NCBI GenBank assembly: GCA_024803745.1
Contig: JANJXV010000188.1
Location: forward strand, 957,001-1,021,000
Reading direction: 5' to 3'
DNA from: Megascapheus bottae
Lineage: Eukaryota; Chordata; Mammalia; Rodentia; Geomyidae
Length of the DNA: 64,000 nucleotides
Every line of letters starts with the position of its first letter. The stretch's first letter is position 1. Below the pieces are notes generated by a model, which made no database searches, had not been told where the DNA came from, and saw only the letters and a program-made list of their open reading frames with translations. Below, in pieces: positions 42,401 through 55,700 of this stretch. Position numbers and translations under genes: made by a program.

Positions 42401-45400
42401 ATGTTGTTCACTATTCAGTGCTTCTATTGCATAAAAAACTGAACAATGTTTTTAGATAGGAATGCACTAATTCTTCATACCACTGGCCACGATAATCTTA
42501 AATAATGTCTTTTTAGCATCTGACATATAGTTTTAGGAATTGTTGAACTGTGGTGCCAAACTCTCATTGTCTTTATTTATTTTAGGATTTTGGCAATACT
42601 ACTGATTTCTGTCGATCTTGGTCTAATGGTAACAGATATTATAGTTACGACCAGCAAACTACATATTCCATTAGAGTACAGAACAATTTCCCTTGTGATT
42701 GCTATATTTTTCCTTTTGGATGTTGTTCTACAAGTATTTGTGACAGGGTAAGTTTTATTCTCTCTGAAGCCTAAATCTGAAGAACCCTACTGAGACTGGC
42801 TCCTCCACCAAGTAGCTCAGGCTCACTATTTCCCTTAACTGTGTGCTTGAAACTCCCATTTATCTCCTTGATTTACATAAAATAACATTTATTTGTCAGT
42901 CCTGGTGCTTGAACTCAGGGCCTGAGCGCTGTCCTTGGACATTTCTCAAAGCTAAAGAACTACCACTTGAGCCACAGCACCACTCCCAGTGTTTTTCTAT
43001 ATATGTGGTGCCAAGGAATTGCACCAGGTTATTGGTGCATGATAGCAAACATTCTACTAGGACAAACTCCCAGCCAAATTTTTTTCAGGATACTAAATTA
43101 ATTAGAAGATCAATCCAAACAAATGTGTGCCTCTTGAAAAGCATTCTTTAAGCCAAGGCCCAAACCCAGATTTTCATTGAGTAGCTTTAATTAGTTTTAT
43201 ATTGCTTGAGACACTCTCATGGAGTAGTTGAGAAAGGTCTTTGAACAGATAAAGCTTAAAGGGATTTACCAAAAGGGACCAGGTAATTAATATGTCAATG
43301 TGTATGTTAAGAAGGAGAAGTATGAGTGCCAGGAGTCTGTCTTAATGGTGGAATGCCTGGCAAGCATGCAGAAAGACCCAAGTTCAATTCCTCAGTTCCA
43401 CATATAGAAAAAGCCAGATGTGGTGCTCTGGCACAAGTAGTAAAGCTCTAACCTTGAGAAAGTCCAAGGACAGTGTTCAGGCCCTGAGTTGAAGCACCAG
43501 GACTTGAGAAAAAAAGAAAGAAGAAGAACATGGGCCCAGTGTCTCATGCCTGTAATCCTAGCTACTCAGGAAACTGAGATCTGTGAATCACAGTTCCAAG
43601 CCAGCCCAGGTGCTAAAGTCTGTGAGATTCCAGTTAACTACTAGAAAACTAGAAGTGTTTCTCTGGCTCAAGTGTTGCATGGTATCTTTGAGCTAAATAG
43701 CTCAGGGACAGTACCCAGTCCCAGAGTTCAAGCCCCATGACTGTTAAAAAATAGAAGGAGAAGTATATACTTGAGGTCTATAGATCAATACTTTGATTCT
43801 GACTGGAATTTCAAGTAACGTTTGATAGTATGTGAAATACTAGATTCTGCACTCTAAATGGTCCTGAGTTCATTGAAAGGAAAAGTTTCAATGAAAGCAT
43901 CTGCAGGTGATGTGGAGATTACTTATCTCATTAGTGAGATGTAGCAAGAAAGAAATAGATTGCTTCCCTTTCCTGCTTGCTGGTTTCTGAAAAGTAGGAT
44001 GGGTGAGGCAAGCCTTGGGGATGGGCTGCTGGGCGAGTCAGGCACTGGGTTTCCTAGCCTCCCTTTCTCCAAGTCATTTCAGAAGGCAGTGTATGTTCTT
44101 TCCTGAGGACTTGTTCTCCTTCTTCTCTTGAGCTAAGCAGAGTTATTCACTGCCAGGTTAGTCTGATCCTGACAGACTGCCTCAGAGTGTGAAGATGCTT
44201 TTCCTGGAGGACTAGTGCTCACCTCTGCAGGAGTCAGTGGTGGAAAGGAGTCTGGTAGATGGATGTCTGTCTTTGTCCTTTTAAGGACACAGCAGCCCCT
44301 TGGGATTCCATTGTGGGTGCAAGGACAGATTATGAGGTCAGAAGCGCAGTTCCTACCCATCTCATATGATACTCACATATTGATCTGGGGATAGTATGAT
44401 ATACTGAAATTGTTGCTCAACAGAACTGTACACTTGCACTTGTCTTCTTCCAACTCCATGGGAGAAGGCAGTGCATGCCTCTTGTCCAATGGCTGGGGTA
44501 GATGGCTTATCCATTAAGTTTTGATTGTCATCAGGTATGCAAGTATGTAATAATACAAATTTACTACTTGAATACCTTCCACCAGTATTATGTTTTCTCT
44601 TTCCCAAATCCAGTCCATCCATTTCATAGAATCTATTACAATAACAATTTTAATGAAGTTGAGTCAAGTACTTTTTGCTCTAAAGATTTTCCTCTATCCC
44701 CTTAAAGAAGATAACCATTTTTTAAAACTTTCTCTTAGAGGAAAAAGCATTATTTTTCAGATTTCCTCAATATTACAGATGCTGCAATCACTATCATTGT
44801 TTTATTTATGGACATCACATACATATTCTTTAATGGTACATTTTTTAAAGATATACAAAGGTAGGAAACCCATGACTTAACTGTCACCCTTTTCTTTCAT
44901 TTGTTCCTTAATTTGTACTTATTCTTGTATTAAATTGTGTATATTGAACTGATTTCTGTTTAAGTTCTGAACCTGATACATTTTTTGAAAATAAAATATT
45001 AGGGATGATGACATGGATTGAGTGGTAGAGGCCTACTTAGCAAGTGTAAGAACCTGATTTCAAGGGACTGTAACACAAAAATGGAAGAACAATTGAAGGG
45101 AAAATGATACATTTTCATACCCTTGGGAACTAAATAAAGACAGCATTTAAGGCCAGTTACAGGTATCTTCACTAAAGTACTTCCAATGGATATAGGAACT
45201 GGAAAGTCATTTTGAAATTCTCCCCTTGATGATCTACTAACCTGCTTTTCCTAATATTGCAAGTGTATTGACTTGAACATGTATGAAGTTTCAGTGGCTC
45301 TAGTTATACTTCTCTAAAAAATAGCCGATGGAAACCAGGAAATCACGTATATGGCAACCCAGATAATGGATTTTTGCAATGGCAGTTTGGTAAAATGAAG

Positions 45401-48400
45401 AATGTTAAGGCAAAGTAAAAGCAGTAAGGGATTACTAAGTAATATGTGTATGGGTGTGGCTGTCTGTCTGTATCTGTGTCTGTGTCTGCCTCTGTCTCTA
45501 TCTCCCTTTCCCTAAATGGCCAAAAGCCATATTCATTAGAAATCAAAGAAATAGATTCTTTCTTACCAAAGTTTCTGAGAGGTCCAGTGTGATCCCCAAG
45601 TAAATATTGCTTTGGCTAGGGTTTGGATCTGGAAAATAACCTCAATCCATATGGTCCTTCAATGGGCAACCTCAACACCACTTGAGACCTTGCTAGCAAG
45701 ACAACACTTGAGGTAGCAGCTACAGCAGCTGAATCAAGATGCATCGGAGTCAGAGTCGTGGTCATGGCCAGAGGTAGCATGAAGGATGATAAGGACAAGA
45801 AAAGGAAATATGAAGTACCTGTACCAACTAGAGTGGAGTGACCAGATGCTGCCAGCAAACTGCCACTAGTGACACCTTACACTCAGTGTTGCTTGAAATA
45901 ACTGAAGTTAGAGATAATTAAAGATTATCTTCTCATGGAAGAAGAATTTCTTAGAAATCAGGAACAAATGAAGCTATTAGAAGCAAAGCAAGAGGAGGAA
46001 AGATGGAAGGTGGATGACCTGGGGGGGGACCCTGATGTCGGTAGGCACCTTGGAAGATGATCACTGATGACATTTGTGCCATGGTGTCCACATCTGTGGG
46101 CTCTGAGCACTGTGTCATCATCCTTTCCATCCTGGACAAGAACCTGCTGGAACCAGGCTGCTCAGTCCTGCTCAACCACAAAGTGCATGCGGTGATAGAG
46201 ATGCTAATGGATGACACAGTCCCTCTGGTCACAGTGATGAAGGTGGAGAGGCTCCCCAGGAGACATATGCAGATATGGGTGGCTTAGACAACCAAATCCA
46301 GTATATTAAGGAATCTGAGGAATTGCCTCTCACTCATCCTGAATATTATGAAGAGATTGGTATAAAACACCCATCATTCTCTATAGGCCACCTGGCACAG
46401 GTAAAACTGTTGGCTAAAGCAGTAGGAAATGAAATATTGGCCACTTTCTTGAGAGTGGTGGGCTCACAACTTATTCAAAAGCACCTAGGCAACGGGCCCC
46501 TACTTGTATGGGAATTGTTTCGAGTTGCAGAAGAACACGAACCATCCATTGTGTTTATTGATTAAATTGATGTCATTGGCACCAGAATGTAAGATTTGGA
46601 CTCTGGAGGTGAGAGAGAAGTTCAGAGAACCATGTTGGTGCTGTTAAGCCACTTGAATCATTTTGATTCAAGGGGGGATGTGAAAGTGATCATGGCCCCA
46701 AACCAGATAGAAACTTTGGATCCAGCACTGATCAGACCAGGCTTCATTGACAGAAAGTTTGAGTTCCCCCTGCCAGATGAGAAAAAAAATAAGCTCACCT
46801 TCCACATTCGTAAAAGCATGACTGTCCTGGCAGACAACGTGACTCTAGATGACTTGATCAGGGCAAAGATGATCTCCTGGGGCCAACCATAAGGCAATCT
46901 GTACGGAAGCTGGGCTGATGGCCTTGAGGGAACACAGAATTAAAGTAACAAATGTAGACTTCAAAAAATCTAAAGAAAATCTTGTTTATTAAAAACAAGA
47001 AGGCACACCTGAGGGGCTCTATCTCTAGGAACCACAACTGCCTCAGGAAAGTGATGGGAGTTTTCCTGGCTCTCCACTGGGAAGCTATTAGTGCCTGCCC
47101 AGTGGAAACCATGGGTCAGATGATTTTACTAAAAATTCCCCTTTGTCTTAGGAAATGTGGCTTGTAGGTCTCACATCTGGCAATCTCTGTTGTCTATGCT
47201 GTGCAGCACTCTGCTTCCCAATAAAGTGAGTTTTTCAGAAAGAAAGATAGAAAGAAAGAAAGGAAGAAAGAAAGGAGGAAGGAAAGAAGGAAGGAAGGAA
47301 GGAAGGAAGGAAGGAAGGAAGGACAGAAAGGAAGAAAGGAAGGAAGAAAAGAAGAAAGAAAGAGAGAGAGAGAAAGAAAAAGAAAGAAAGGAAGAAAGAA
47401 AGAAAGAAGGAAAGAAAGAAAGAAGGAAAGAGAGAAAGAAAAGATGAAAGAAAGAAAGAACACATCAGCCTCCACCCTAGACCACTGAATTGGAAACTCT
47501 GGAATCTGTGAACCATGGTTGAAGCAGTTCTGCTAAATGAATCTTGTTGGACATGACCACACCTTTGTGTTTCTGAATGGAGGAGAAACACCAGCCAGTA
47601 TGGTTGGGAAGTATTGCAACCTGTTCCCTGCCTGATATGCATGTACTAGCTGTAGGGAGCCTCTGTTACTAAAAGGAACAACACCAATGTAACAAACAAT
47701 CAAAGTTCATTTGGGGGGAAGATGAAAACTAAAATAGTCTATAAATCTGAATGAACTCGTTACTGTTTGTCCAGACAGTAATTTCTCAATCTTAGCATTA
47801 CTGATATTTTGAGAAGATAGTTATTACTTGGGTAGGGAAGAGAGGACAAAAACATCCTAACATTCTTCCTAGATTCATATTTATTGTAGGGTGTTTAGTA
47901 GCAGTCCTAGATGTGATTAGCACCTGCATCCATTTGGTTGTGACCACCAAGTATGTCCATATGTTACCCAGTGTCCTCTGGGATGAGGGGTATAGCTGAC
48001 TGTTAGAGCACTAGAGCAGAACGTGGAGGCCATGGGGGTGGTGCAGAGCGATGTAACATGTGTACACAGATTTAAATGTATGTATTGATGAACTCTTCTC
48101 TTTCTGAACTAAAAGTATGTATCTATCAATTTTTAGAATGATTGTATTCTTTCAGCTTCTGAGGCTGATAACACTTATGAGGATCTTTCACCTTGCAACT
48201 CAGAAAAGACATCTAGAAAAATTAATCAGAAGACTGGTAAGTGGGCAGGACATGTTTGCTTCCCATCCTGGTAAAAGTTTTAGGTAGCAATATCAAATTC
48301 TTTGTGGTTGACTTCTGTTTTACAGCTTCATCATTTTTGTTCCTCCCAGGTGTCTGGCAATAAGAGACGATATGCCAAGGATGGATTTGACCTAGATTTA

Positions 48401-49716
48401 ACTTACATCACTGGTTTGTGAAACTTAACTGTTGATTGACTTCTCTTAATTATATTACTGTTTTTTGAAACTTGTCATGTGATTGACTTATGTTTAATCC
48501 ACATTTTCCTTTGAAGTAAGAATATTCCCTTTGATTTTCCCAAACTACAATGTTTTTTATCTAAGGCACATTGGTTTGTGCTTTTTGTTTTTGATTTGTT
48601 ACTACGTTGGCTTCTTTGGTGGTTCTGGGAAAAGAACTCAGTCTCTTGCTTGCTTGGGAGGCTCTCCTACTTCTGCCACACCACTAGCACTTTTTATGTA
48701 ATTGTTATTTTCAAGGTAGGCTCTTGTTTTCTGTCCCAGCTTTTCTGAGCTACATTTCTTCTACTTGTATGCCATTGTACCAAGCCATTTATTGAGATGA
48801 AGTCTTTCCATGTTCCTCAGATCTTTGCCTCCTGAATAGCTGATTTCCAAGATTGAGCCAAAAATGCCTAGCTTTTTTGCTTTCTCTCTCTTCTTTTTTG
48901 TTTCTCTTCTTTCTTCCTTTCTCTGTCTCACTTACCTTCTCTTCTTTCTTCTTTCCTTCCTTCCTTTCCATACTCTCAAAGTATTTTTCTCAATGATTTC
49001 ATAGGCTACTGTGTTATGGTAATATATTGGTAGATTGCATCTGGGCACAGATAATCTCATTCATTTCAAACCAAGACTCCCTGGTGGTTAGACAGTAAAT
49101 ACGATGCAATTTCAAGTGGCTCCATTAAAATTTCATTTATCATTTATTCATTTTTGTTAGCTATCTAAGCATCCAAGGGAAAGAGACCTTAATCTTCTAA
49201 AATCCCAGAGAACAAGTTCATTATCCATGAGGTCAGGTTTGCTAAGGGAAGAGGGCTTCAAACACTAATTTCCAGTTGAGCCTAAGGGTATTATGATATT
49301 GCATAGCTTATTTATTTACTTTTGTATTGTATTGTCAGTCCTGGGGCTTGAACTCAGAACTTGGGAACTGTCCTTGAGCTTCTTTTGCTCAAGGCTAGCA
49401 CTTTACCAGTAGAGCCATACTGCCACTTCTGGTGTTTTCTGTTTATGTTGTCCTGAGGAATCCAACTCAGAGTGTTTTTGCATGCAAGTCAAACGCTCTG
49501 CCACAAAATCACCTCCCTAGACCTCTATTGCTTCATCTTAATGCATCATCTTGGTTATGTCACTATCATATCAACTCTTCTTGTACTCTGACAAAAGAAC
49601 CTGGATAGATGTACAAATAATTTTTGTTATTGTTGTTCCCATCTGTACTGAATTTCCTAATAGGGATTCTTTTGCCAGGACAGTTCCTGGCACTGAATTC
49701 AAGCCCCAGGATTGGT

Positions 49717-49783
<67 letters not shown>

Positions 49784-52700
49784 TAAGAGAAAATATAGAA
49801 CCTCACGCATCATCAGAAAAATACAGGTGGAAACCACAATGTGATATCACTGCAACATTCCAACAAGCATGGAAATTATTGAATAGATAAGAGGTAACAC
49901 ATGCTAGTAAACCTGTGGAGAAAGATGGCCCGTGACAAGCTATTGATGGGGATACCAATTAGCATAGACATTCAAGAAAACAGTGTGAAGATTCTCAAAC
50001 AAATCACACTTCAATGATCCTGGGATCCAATCATACCTCGACTGGGTATTGATGCGACTTTAAGAGATCATTATGTGGCAGAGACGTATGCACCCGTGGT
50101 TAATAGCTCACTGCTCAGCAGTGAATAGCCAAGGGATGAAATGCACCACTTCAGTGTCCATCCAACGTGAATGGTGTGGCACCTCTACATGATAGCACAT
50201 TGTTTACTCCTGCAAACAACTATCTTTGTCAACAACACAAAAGGAGAAGTTATATGTTAAAAAATAAGCCAAATGGCAAGTATGGAATACGCGAAATAGC
50301 AAAGCATTGATTTCAAAGAAGGTGAGCCTAGACTAGTGAATACCAGAAACTTGGGTGAGTCAGAAGGAGGAAGGTTTGGAAAAAGGTTGATCAATGAGCA
50401 AGAGATTGTAATGACATAAGAGGTAACTTTTCACTCAGCTGTTGCACAGTAGATTGATTACATACAACAGCATTGTGTTATATATTAATGAAGAAGAAAG
50501 GATTTTAAAGTTTCACTATGATGTTATCTAATGCTTGACATAATAGTTGTATTTAACCTGATTTATGTACATGTATGTGTGTGTTTTTGTGTGTGTATAT
50601 GTATATACATGTGTGTGTCTCAAAATCTCATGTGGTACTTATTAATATGCATGACATTTATTCTTCTGTATGTATCAATAAATAACAACACGGTACCACA
50701 TACCTAGAAAAAAGGCGGAAGTGGTAGTGAGGCTGAAGTGGTAGAGCTCTAGCCTTGAGAAAGTCCTAGGAGAGTGCTCAGTCCCTGAGCTCAATCCCAG
50801 GACTGGCAAAAAACAACAACAACAACAATAAAACAATGGGTGCTTAATTGAAAAACCATCATTATGTAATGCATGCTTATATAAATAAACCTTTACTGAT
50901 GCAGACTCCACATTGCCCTCATCTTACATTTGTCTATTAATGCAATTATGTATGAGGGCGTGCAATGAACACAACTGTCAAATTGTTGACAATGTTCTGG
51001 CATTTATAATCACTTTCCAAACACTGAAAGTGTTCTTTTGAGTATTGATTACCATAGACCAGTTTTAATGTTTCTTGAGTTTCTCATAGAAGAATCATAT
51101 GGTAGCTCTTTTGTAACTGTGTTTCTATCAGCAAAATAAATTCTAGGTTTGTGCCCTGGTTGTTCTTTTAAAAATAGGATTAATATTTATAGATCTGTGG
51201 AAAATGCACACACAGAAAATATAGTGTTATATACTGCTCCAAAGAGTCATGAAATGCATTATATTCTGCAAATCCATTTGGTAGAAAGGAAAACATGCAA
51301 CTATGACAAAATAAAGCTGGAGGAAGAGATGTAAATTTGGCAGCTGGAAGTTTTTGAGTGGACATTTTATAGCTCATATGACTTTAAATATTTGAGTTTG
51401 AAAACAATAAGGGTAAACATTGTACTTTGTGTTGATCTGTACATCATAAACATAACACTGAACAAACTTAATTCCTGAGGAGGCTAAGCAGGTCATATGT
51501 TCCTCCTTGTCCTTCAAAGGGAAGAAGGTTTCAGCATTGTATTTTGAACAACACTGAATATAGAAAGAAAAGGGTCAGAGTGCAGATGTGTGGGACACAG
51601 CCACAGTTACTAGAGAAACAAACACAGTGAGGAAGCATCAACAAGTCTGGCCACTTCTGTATGCAGTCAGACCATGTCCCTTTGCCTCTAAGTCAAGTAA
51701 AAGCTACTTTTGCTGGAAAATACAATGTGTTCTTGATCTTAGCCATTCTCTCTTGCAGTCACTTCATAGATATCTAGGGATCCAGGAAGAACAGGATTTA
51801 TAAAACTGCAAAAGGCAGACTGCTTTCCAAACACAATGCCTTTTCTTGTCATCTTGAAGAGAAAAATCCAGAACTATAAACACTGGCCAGGCCTTCAGAG
51901 ACAAAGGCTAAGGGCAGGTCATTCAGACTGAGACTTGGACAGATTTAACACGCCTACCTTAATGTCTCCAGCACCTTCCTGTTTAATATGAGGGTCTATC
52001 TGGAGATAGACAAGAATTAGAAGGTATGAATGCTTGGCTGCTTTGTCCTTCAGAACAAGGGGGGAGCTAGTGTATACTCTTAGGTCAAAAGAAGCATTTT
52101 GCAGACTTGAAGAAGAAGAAAATCAGAAGATTAAAGCTGTGACAAAAGCGTTTTCAAAAGTAGACAGCATGTTTTACTAGTATCTTTAAGTAGTTGTACA
52201 AAGGAGCCACCTTCAACAATATAGTTTATGAATGTATTTATCCTTTTTAGGAAGTGGCTCGTTTCTTCAACACCAGACATTATTTTGTATACAACCTTTG
52301 TAGTATGTATATCACTTTAATATATTTGCTACTGTAGATATGTAAGAAAGTCACCTTGGGTATCTTTCATTTCATTGTAAATATTACATAGTAAGAAGTC
52401 AGATCAGAAATCTCTGTAATGTGCTGGTGCTGTGTGGTAGGAAAAGTGAGCTTGGCAGCACAACATTCCCTAAGAGAGAGATGGGCCAGTGAGAGGAAAG
52501 AGGCAGACTTACAGAGGAAGTGCTCAGGAAAGATCTGCTCGTGCTCTTATGCTCAATCAACTCTTCCTGCCTTTCATGCCAGATTGTATCACAGACAATT
52601 CAGCAAGTATGTTCCATGATCCACCAGAAAGGGTTGGTGATGAGAACAAGGCACGTGATGAGAAACGACAAAAGAAAACAGAAGAAGGAGAAGAATGTGC

Positions 52701-55700
52701 CCCCAGTTTCTCTGCTGTCTGTCTTCAGTTTTTCTCCTGTCTAGACATTAACACCGGTCTAGATTTTTTTATGGTGGTGTGGGGTTTTTTGTACTTTTTT
52801 TAGGGTTAATGTATAGAGGGGTTACAGTTAGATTTTTTTAGGTAATGGTTACATTACTTCTCAAACCGTGATACCCCTTCTCATGTTTTTGTCTCCCTTT
52901 CACTGTCCCCTGATTTCCCAATCATGATTTTTATGTACATTTTTATTGCATTTTATTGTCAGAATAAACATTTAATGATATTTTCAGGGACTGAGCATTT
53001 AGACAGCACCATTAACCTCTACTTAGTGGTACCTATGTAGTATGATAGAATAAGCAGTCTAGAAAATAGAATAAGCAGAATGCAGGATGATAGGATATGC
53101 AGTCTAGAAGATCGAATAATCACTCTGTTAGAAGGTTAAAGGTAAGGAATATGAAGCATGAGTTGATTTTAAATTACTTGGGATGAAAAAGTCTTTAAGG
53201 ACAAGAATCTGTCCCTAATGTCCTTCATGTCTCTTTGGCTCTTTTGTCCACTGGTCTGCCTGTGATCCCTCTCAGGACCTTTGTGCTGGTGATGTTAAAA
53301 ATCCTTTTAGAACAATGGAAAGGAGATAAGAATTCCTAAGAGAAATTTTAAACTTCGTTCCTAACTTTCATGTCAGTAGGCATACAGCTCTGACACATAT
53401 CTCATTTCTTTCAGGCGAACGGTCTTATGACCCTAAGTATTTTCATCACCGTGTGCATAGAATAATGATTGAAGATCATAATGTCCCCACTCTTGAGTAA
53501 GTCTGATGCCACACGGATGGTCAGAAAAGCACTAAATTCACTGGGCTTGAAATTTGGGAATGAATTTTAATTAACTAAAAATTTTTGTTAAACCAGAGAG
53601 ATGGTTTCATTTGCTAAAGAAGTCATTGCCTGGTTATCCAAGGATCCTCACAACATCATCATAATTCACTGCAAAGGTGGAAAAGGTAATGATGCTTTCC
53701 TTTCTGTCTCCTTTGTAAAAAGATAGTTGAGAATAAATATTGACAGGCAGTAGGAAGATACCTACTGCTACTCCTCAGATAGATTCATCATTGCTAACAT
53801 ATTAATATTGTGTTTAAAGGATGAAAGAAGCAAAGAATACTAAAAGGAAAATAGAGAAGGGGAGGGAAGAACAAAGGAAAAACTAATGTAAAGAAGGGAG
53901 GACAATGAGCTACTTCCCTTAATTGCTGATTATATGGGTTTCTTCCATTTTGGTTTACCCATGTATACCTGCCTCCCCCAAACAGTGTTCAACTTCAGGA
54001 TGGTATTGCATTTGTATCTCATTTGCAGTGATGCCATTTTCTTCTTTAGCTGACAGTGCTGCACTTATGTATCATGTAAATGTAATACTTTCCTATTTAT
54101 ATACAATGTGGAATGCTGAATGAAGCTAGTTAACAAATGCATTCTCGCCTTGGGCTTTTAAGATGCTCTTCCCTGTTACCTAGTGACATTGAGAATTGTT
54201 TCACAAATCTGTTGGCCACTTTAAGGTTTCGTTTTCAGAAATGTCTTTCCAAGTACTGTGTCCTACCACACTGCCTTTTGATTCTTGGGAGTGTGGGGTG
54301 ATTTTGTATTGTTTCTTGGCATTAATATGGTCGGAACCCAAGGCCTCACACGTCCTGGGGCCCTTTACTACTGGAGCCACTTACATTCCTCATACCTGTT
54401 TGCTTTAGTCATTATTCACATTGGTTCTCACTTTTCATCCTGAATCCAGAAAGGCCTAGACTGTGACCCTCTTTAACTTTTTCACACACTTGGGTTCATG
54501 GATACATACTGTGATGGTCTACTTTTTACTTGAGAAGAATTCTTGTATAGATTTGGGCTTGCCTTGAATGACAAACCTCCCCATTGTCTATATCTGAATA
54601 GCTAGTAATACAGCCACTACAGCTGGCTGGCTTTGTGTTTTGTGAGCATTTGTTTGGTTTTGATTGAGTCAGGATTTCCCTATATAGTCTCAAGCTTGTT
54701 ATCTTCCTGCCCTTGCCTCTGTGTGCTGAATGGCAGAAATGGCCACCATACCTCCCTCTTTGTCCTGCTTTAGGAAAGGTTAATGTATTGTCTTGCTATT
54801 TGTGTTGTTTCTTAACCCATTTTGGAGATTCTCTGGTTCCATAGCGTATACCTCTTTGCTCAGCTGATTATCTACTTTATTTTTAAAAATTTAATGTATA
54901 GAGGGGTTACAGTTATATTTGCCAGATAGAAGGTGCCAAACTTCTCACACATCTATATCCCGTCTCATGTTTTTGTCCCCATTTCCCTCTGCCCAACCCC
55001 TCCCCTGATTTTTCCCCTCCTATATCAAATACACAAGTAAACATCTAGATAATATACCAGGTAACAAAGTGGGATACTGTAACAATATGAGTTTAACCAA
55101 AGCGCAACACAAGAGTAGAGAGAAGAACATGATACATTACAATAACAGTCACTTATAATTAAGCTCTTGTTTCCATGTCCTGGTAGTCCATTAATTTGGC
55201 CTCATCCTATATGGCATTATGTGTGTAGGATTTGAGCTACTGTGTTCCTCAGCTAGGGGCAAACTAGATGTGTACTAATTATTACAAGTGGGAATCCATT
55301 GAGCCTATGTTTCTTTCAGTACTTCACTTAATATGATTTTTTCCAAGTTTTTGCATTTCCTTACAAATCGTGTAATGTCGTTCTTTCTGATGGCGGCATA
55401 GAATTCCATTGTGTATAAATACCACATCTTGGTGTTTCAATCTCTACTGAGGAGCATATGGGTTGGTTGCATACCTTTGCTATGGTAAATATTGTGGCAA
55501 TGAACATTGTTGTGCTAGTGGCTTTAGTATGTCCTTGTTTCTGGACTATTAGGTAAATGCCAAGTAGTGGAATTGCTGGGTCATGGGGTGATCTATGTTT
55601 AGCCTTTTGAGGAACTGCCACACTGCCTTCCATAGTGGTTGAATGAGTTTGCACTCCCACCAACAGTGTAGTAATGATCCCTTCTGGCCACATCCCAGCC

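Larger units (their letters stand above)
40728..42585 (+). other. Intron with SINE and GA-rich tract
   Basis: Holds the SINE at 41005-41215, the GA tract at 41216-41440 and a minus-oriented SINE or B1-like remnant at about 41830-42165. Nothing else was recognised. Confidence 0.5.

Noticed and set aside
46275..46892. Partial AAA ATPase genes
   Set aside because: These frames are pieces of one PSMC1 processed pseudogene separated by frameshifts and stops.
47157..47642. Lys/Glu-rich and Phe/Ser-rich frames
   Set aside because: Translation of the GAAA microsatellite after the PSMC1 retrocopy.
48154..48236. Alternative S4 exon start at the stronger acceptor (48156)
   Set aside because: Joining it to 44860 gives the wrong phase and a stop; the acceptor at 48135-48136 keeps the frame.
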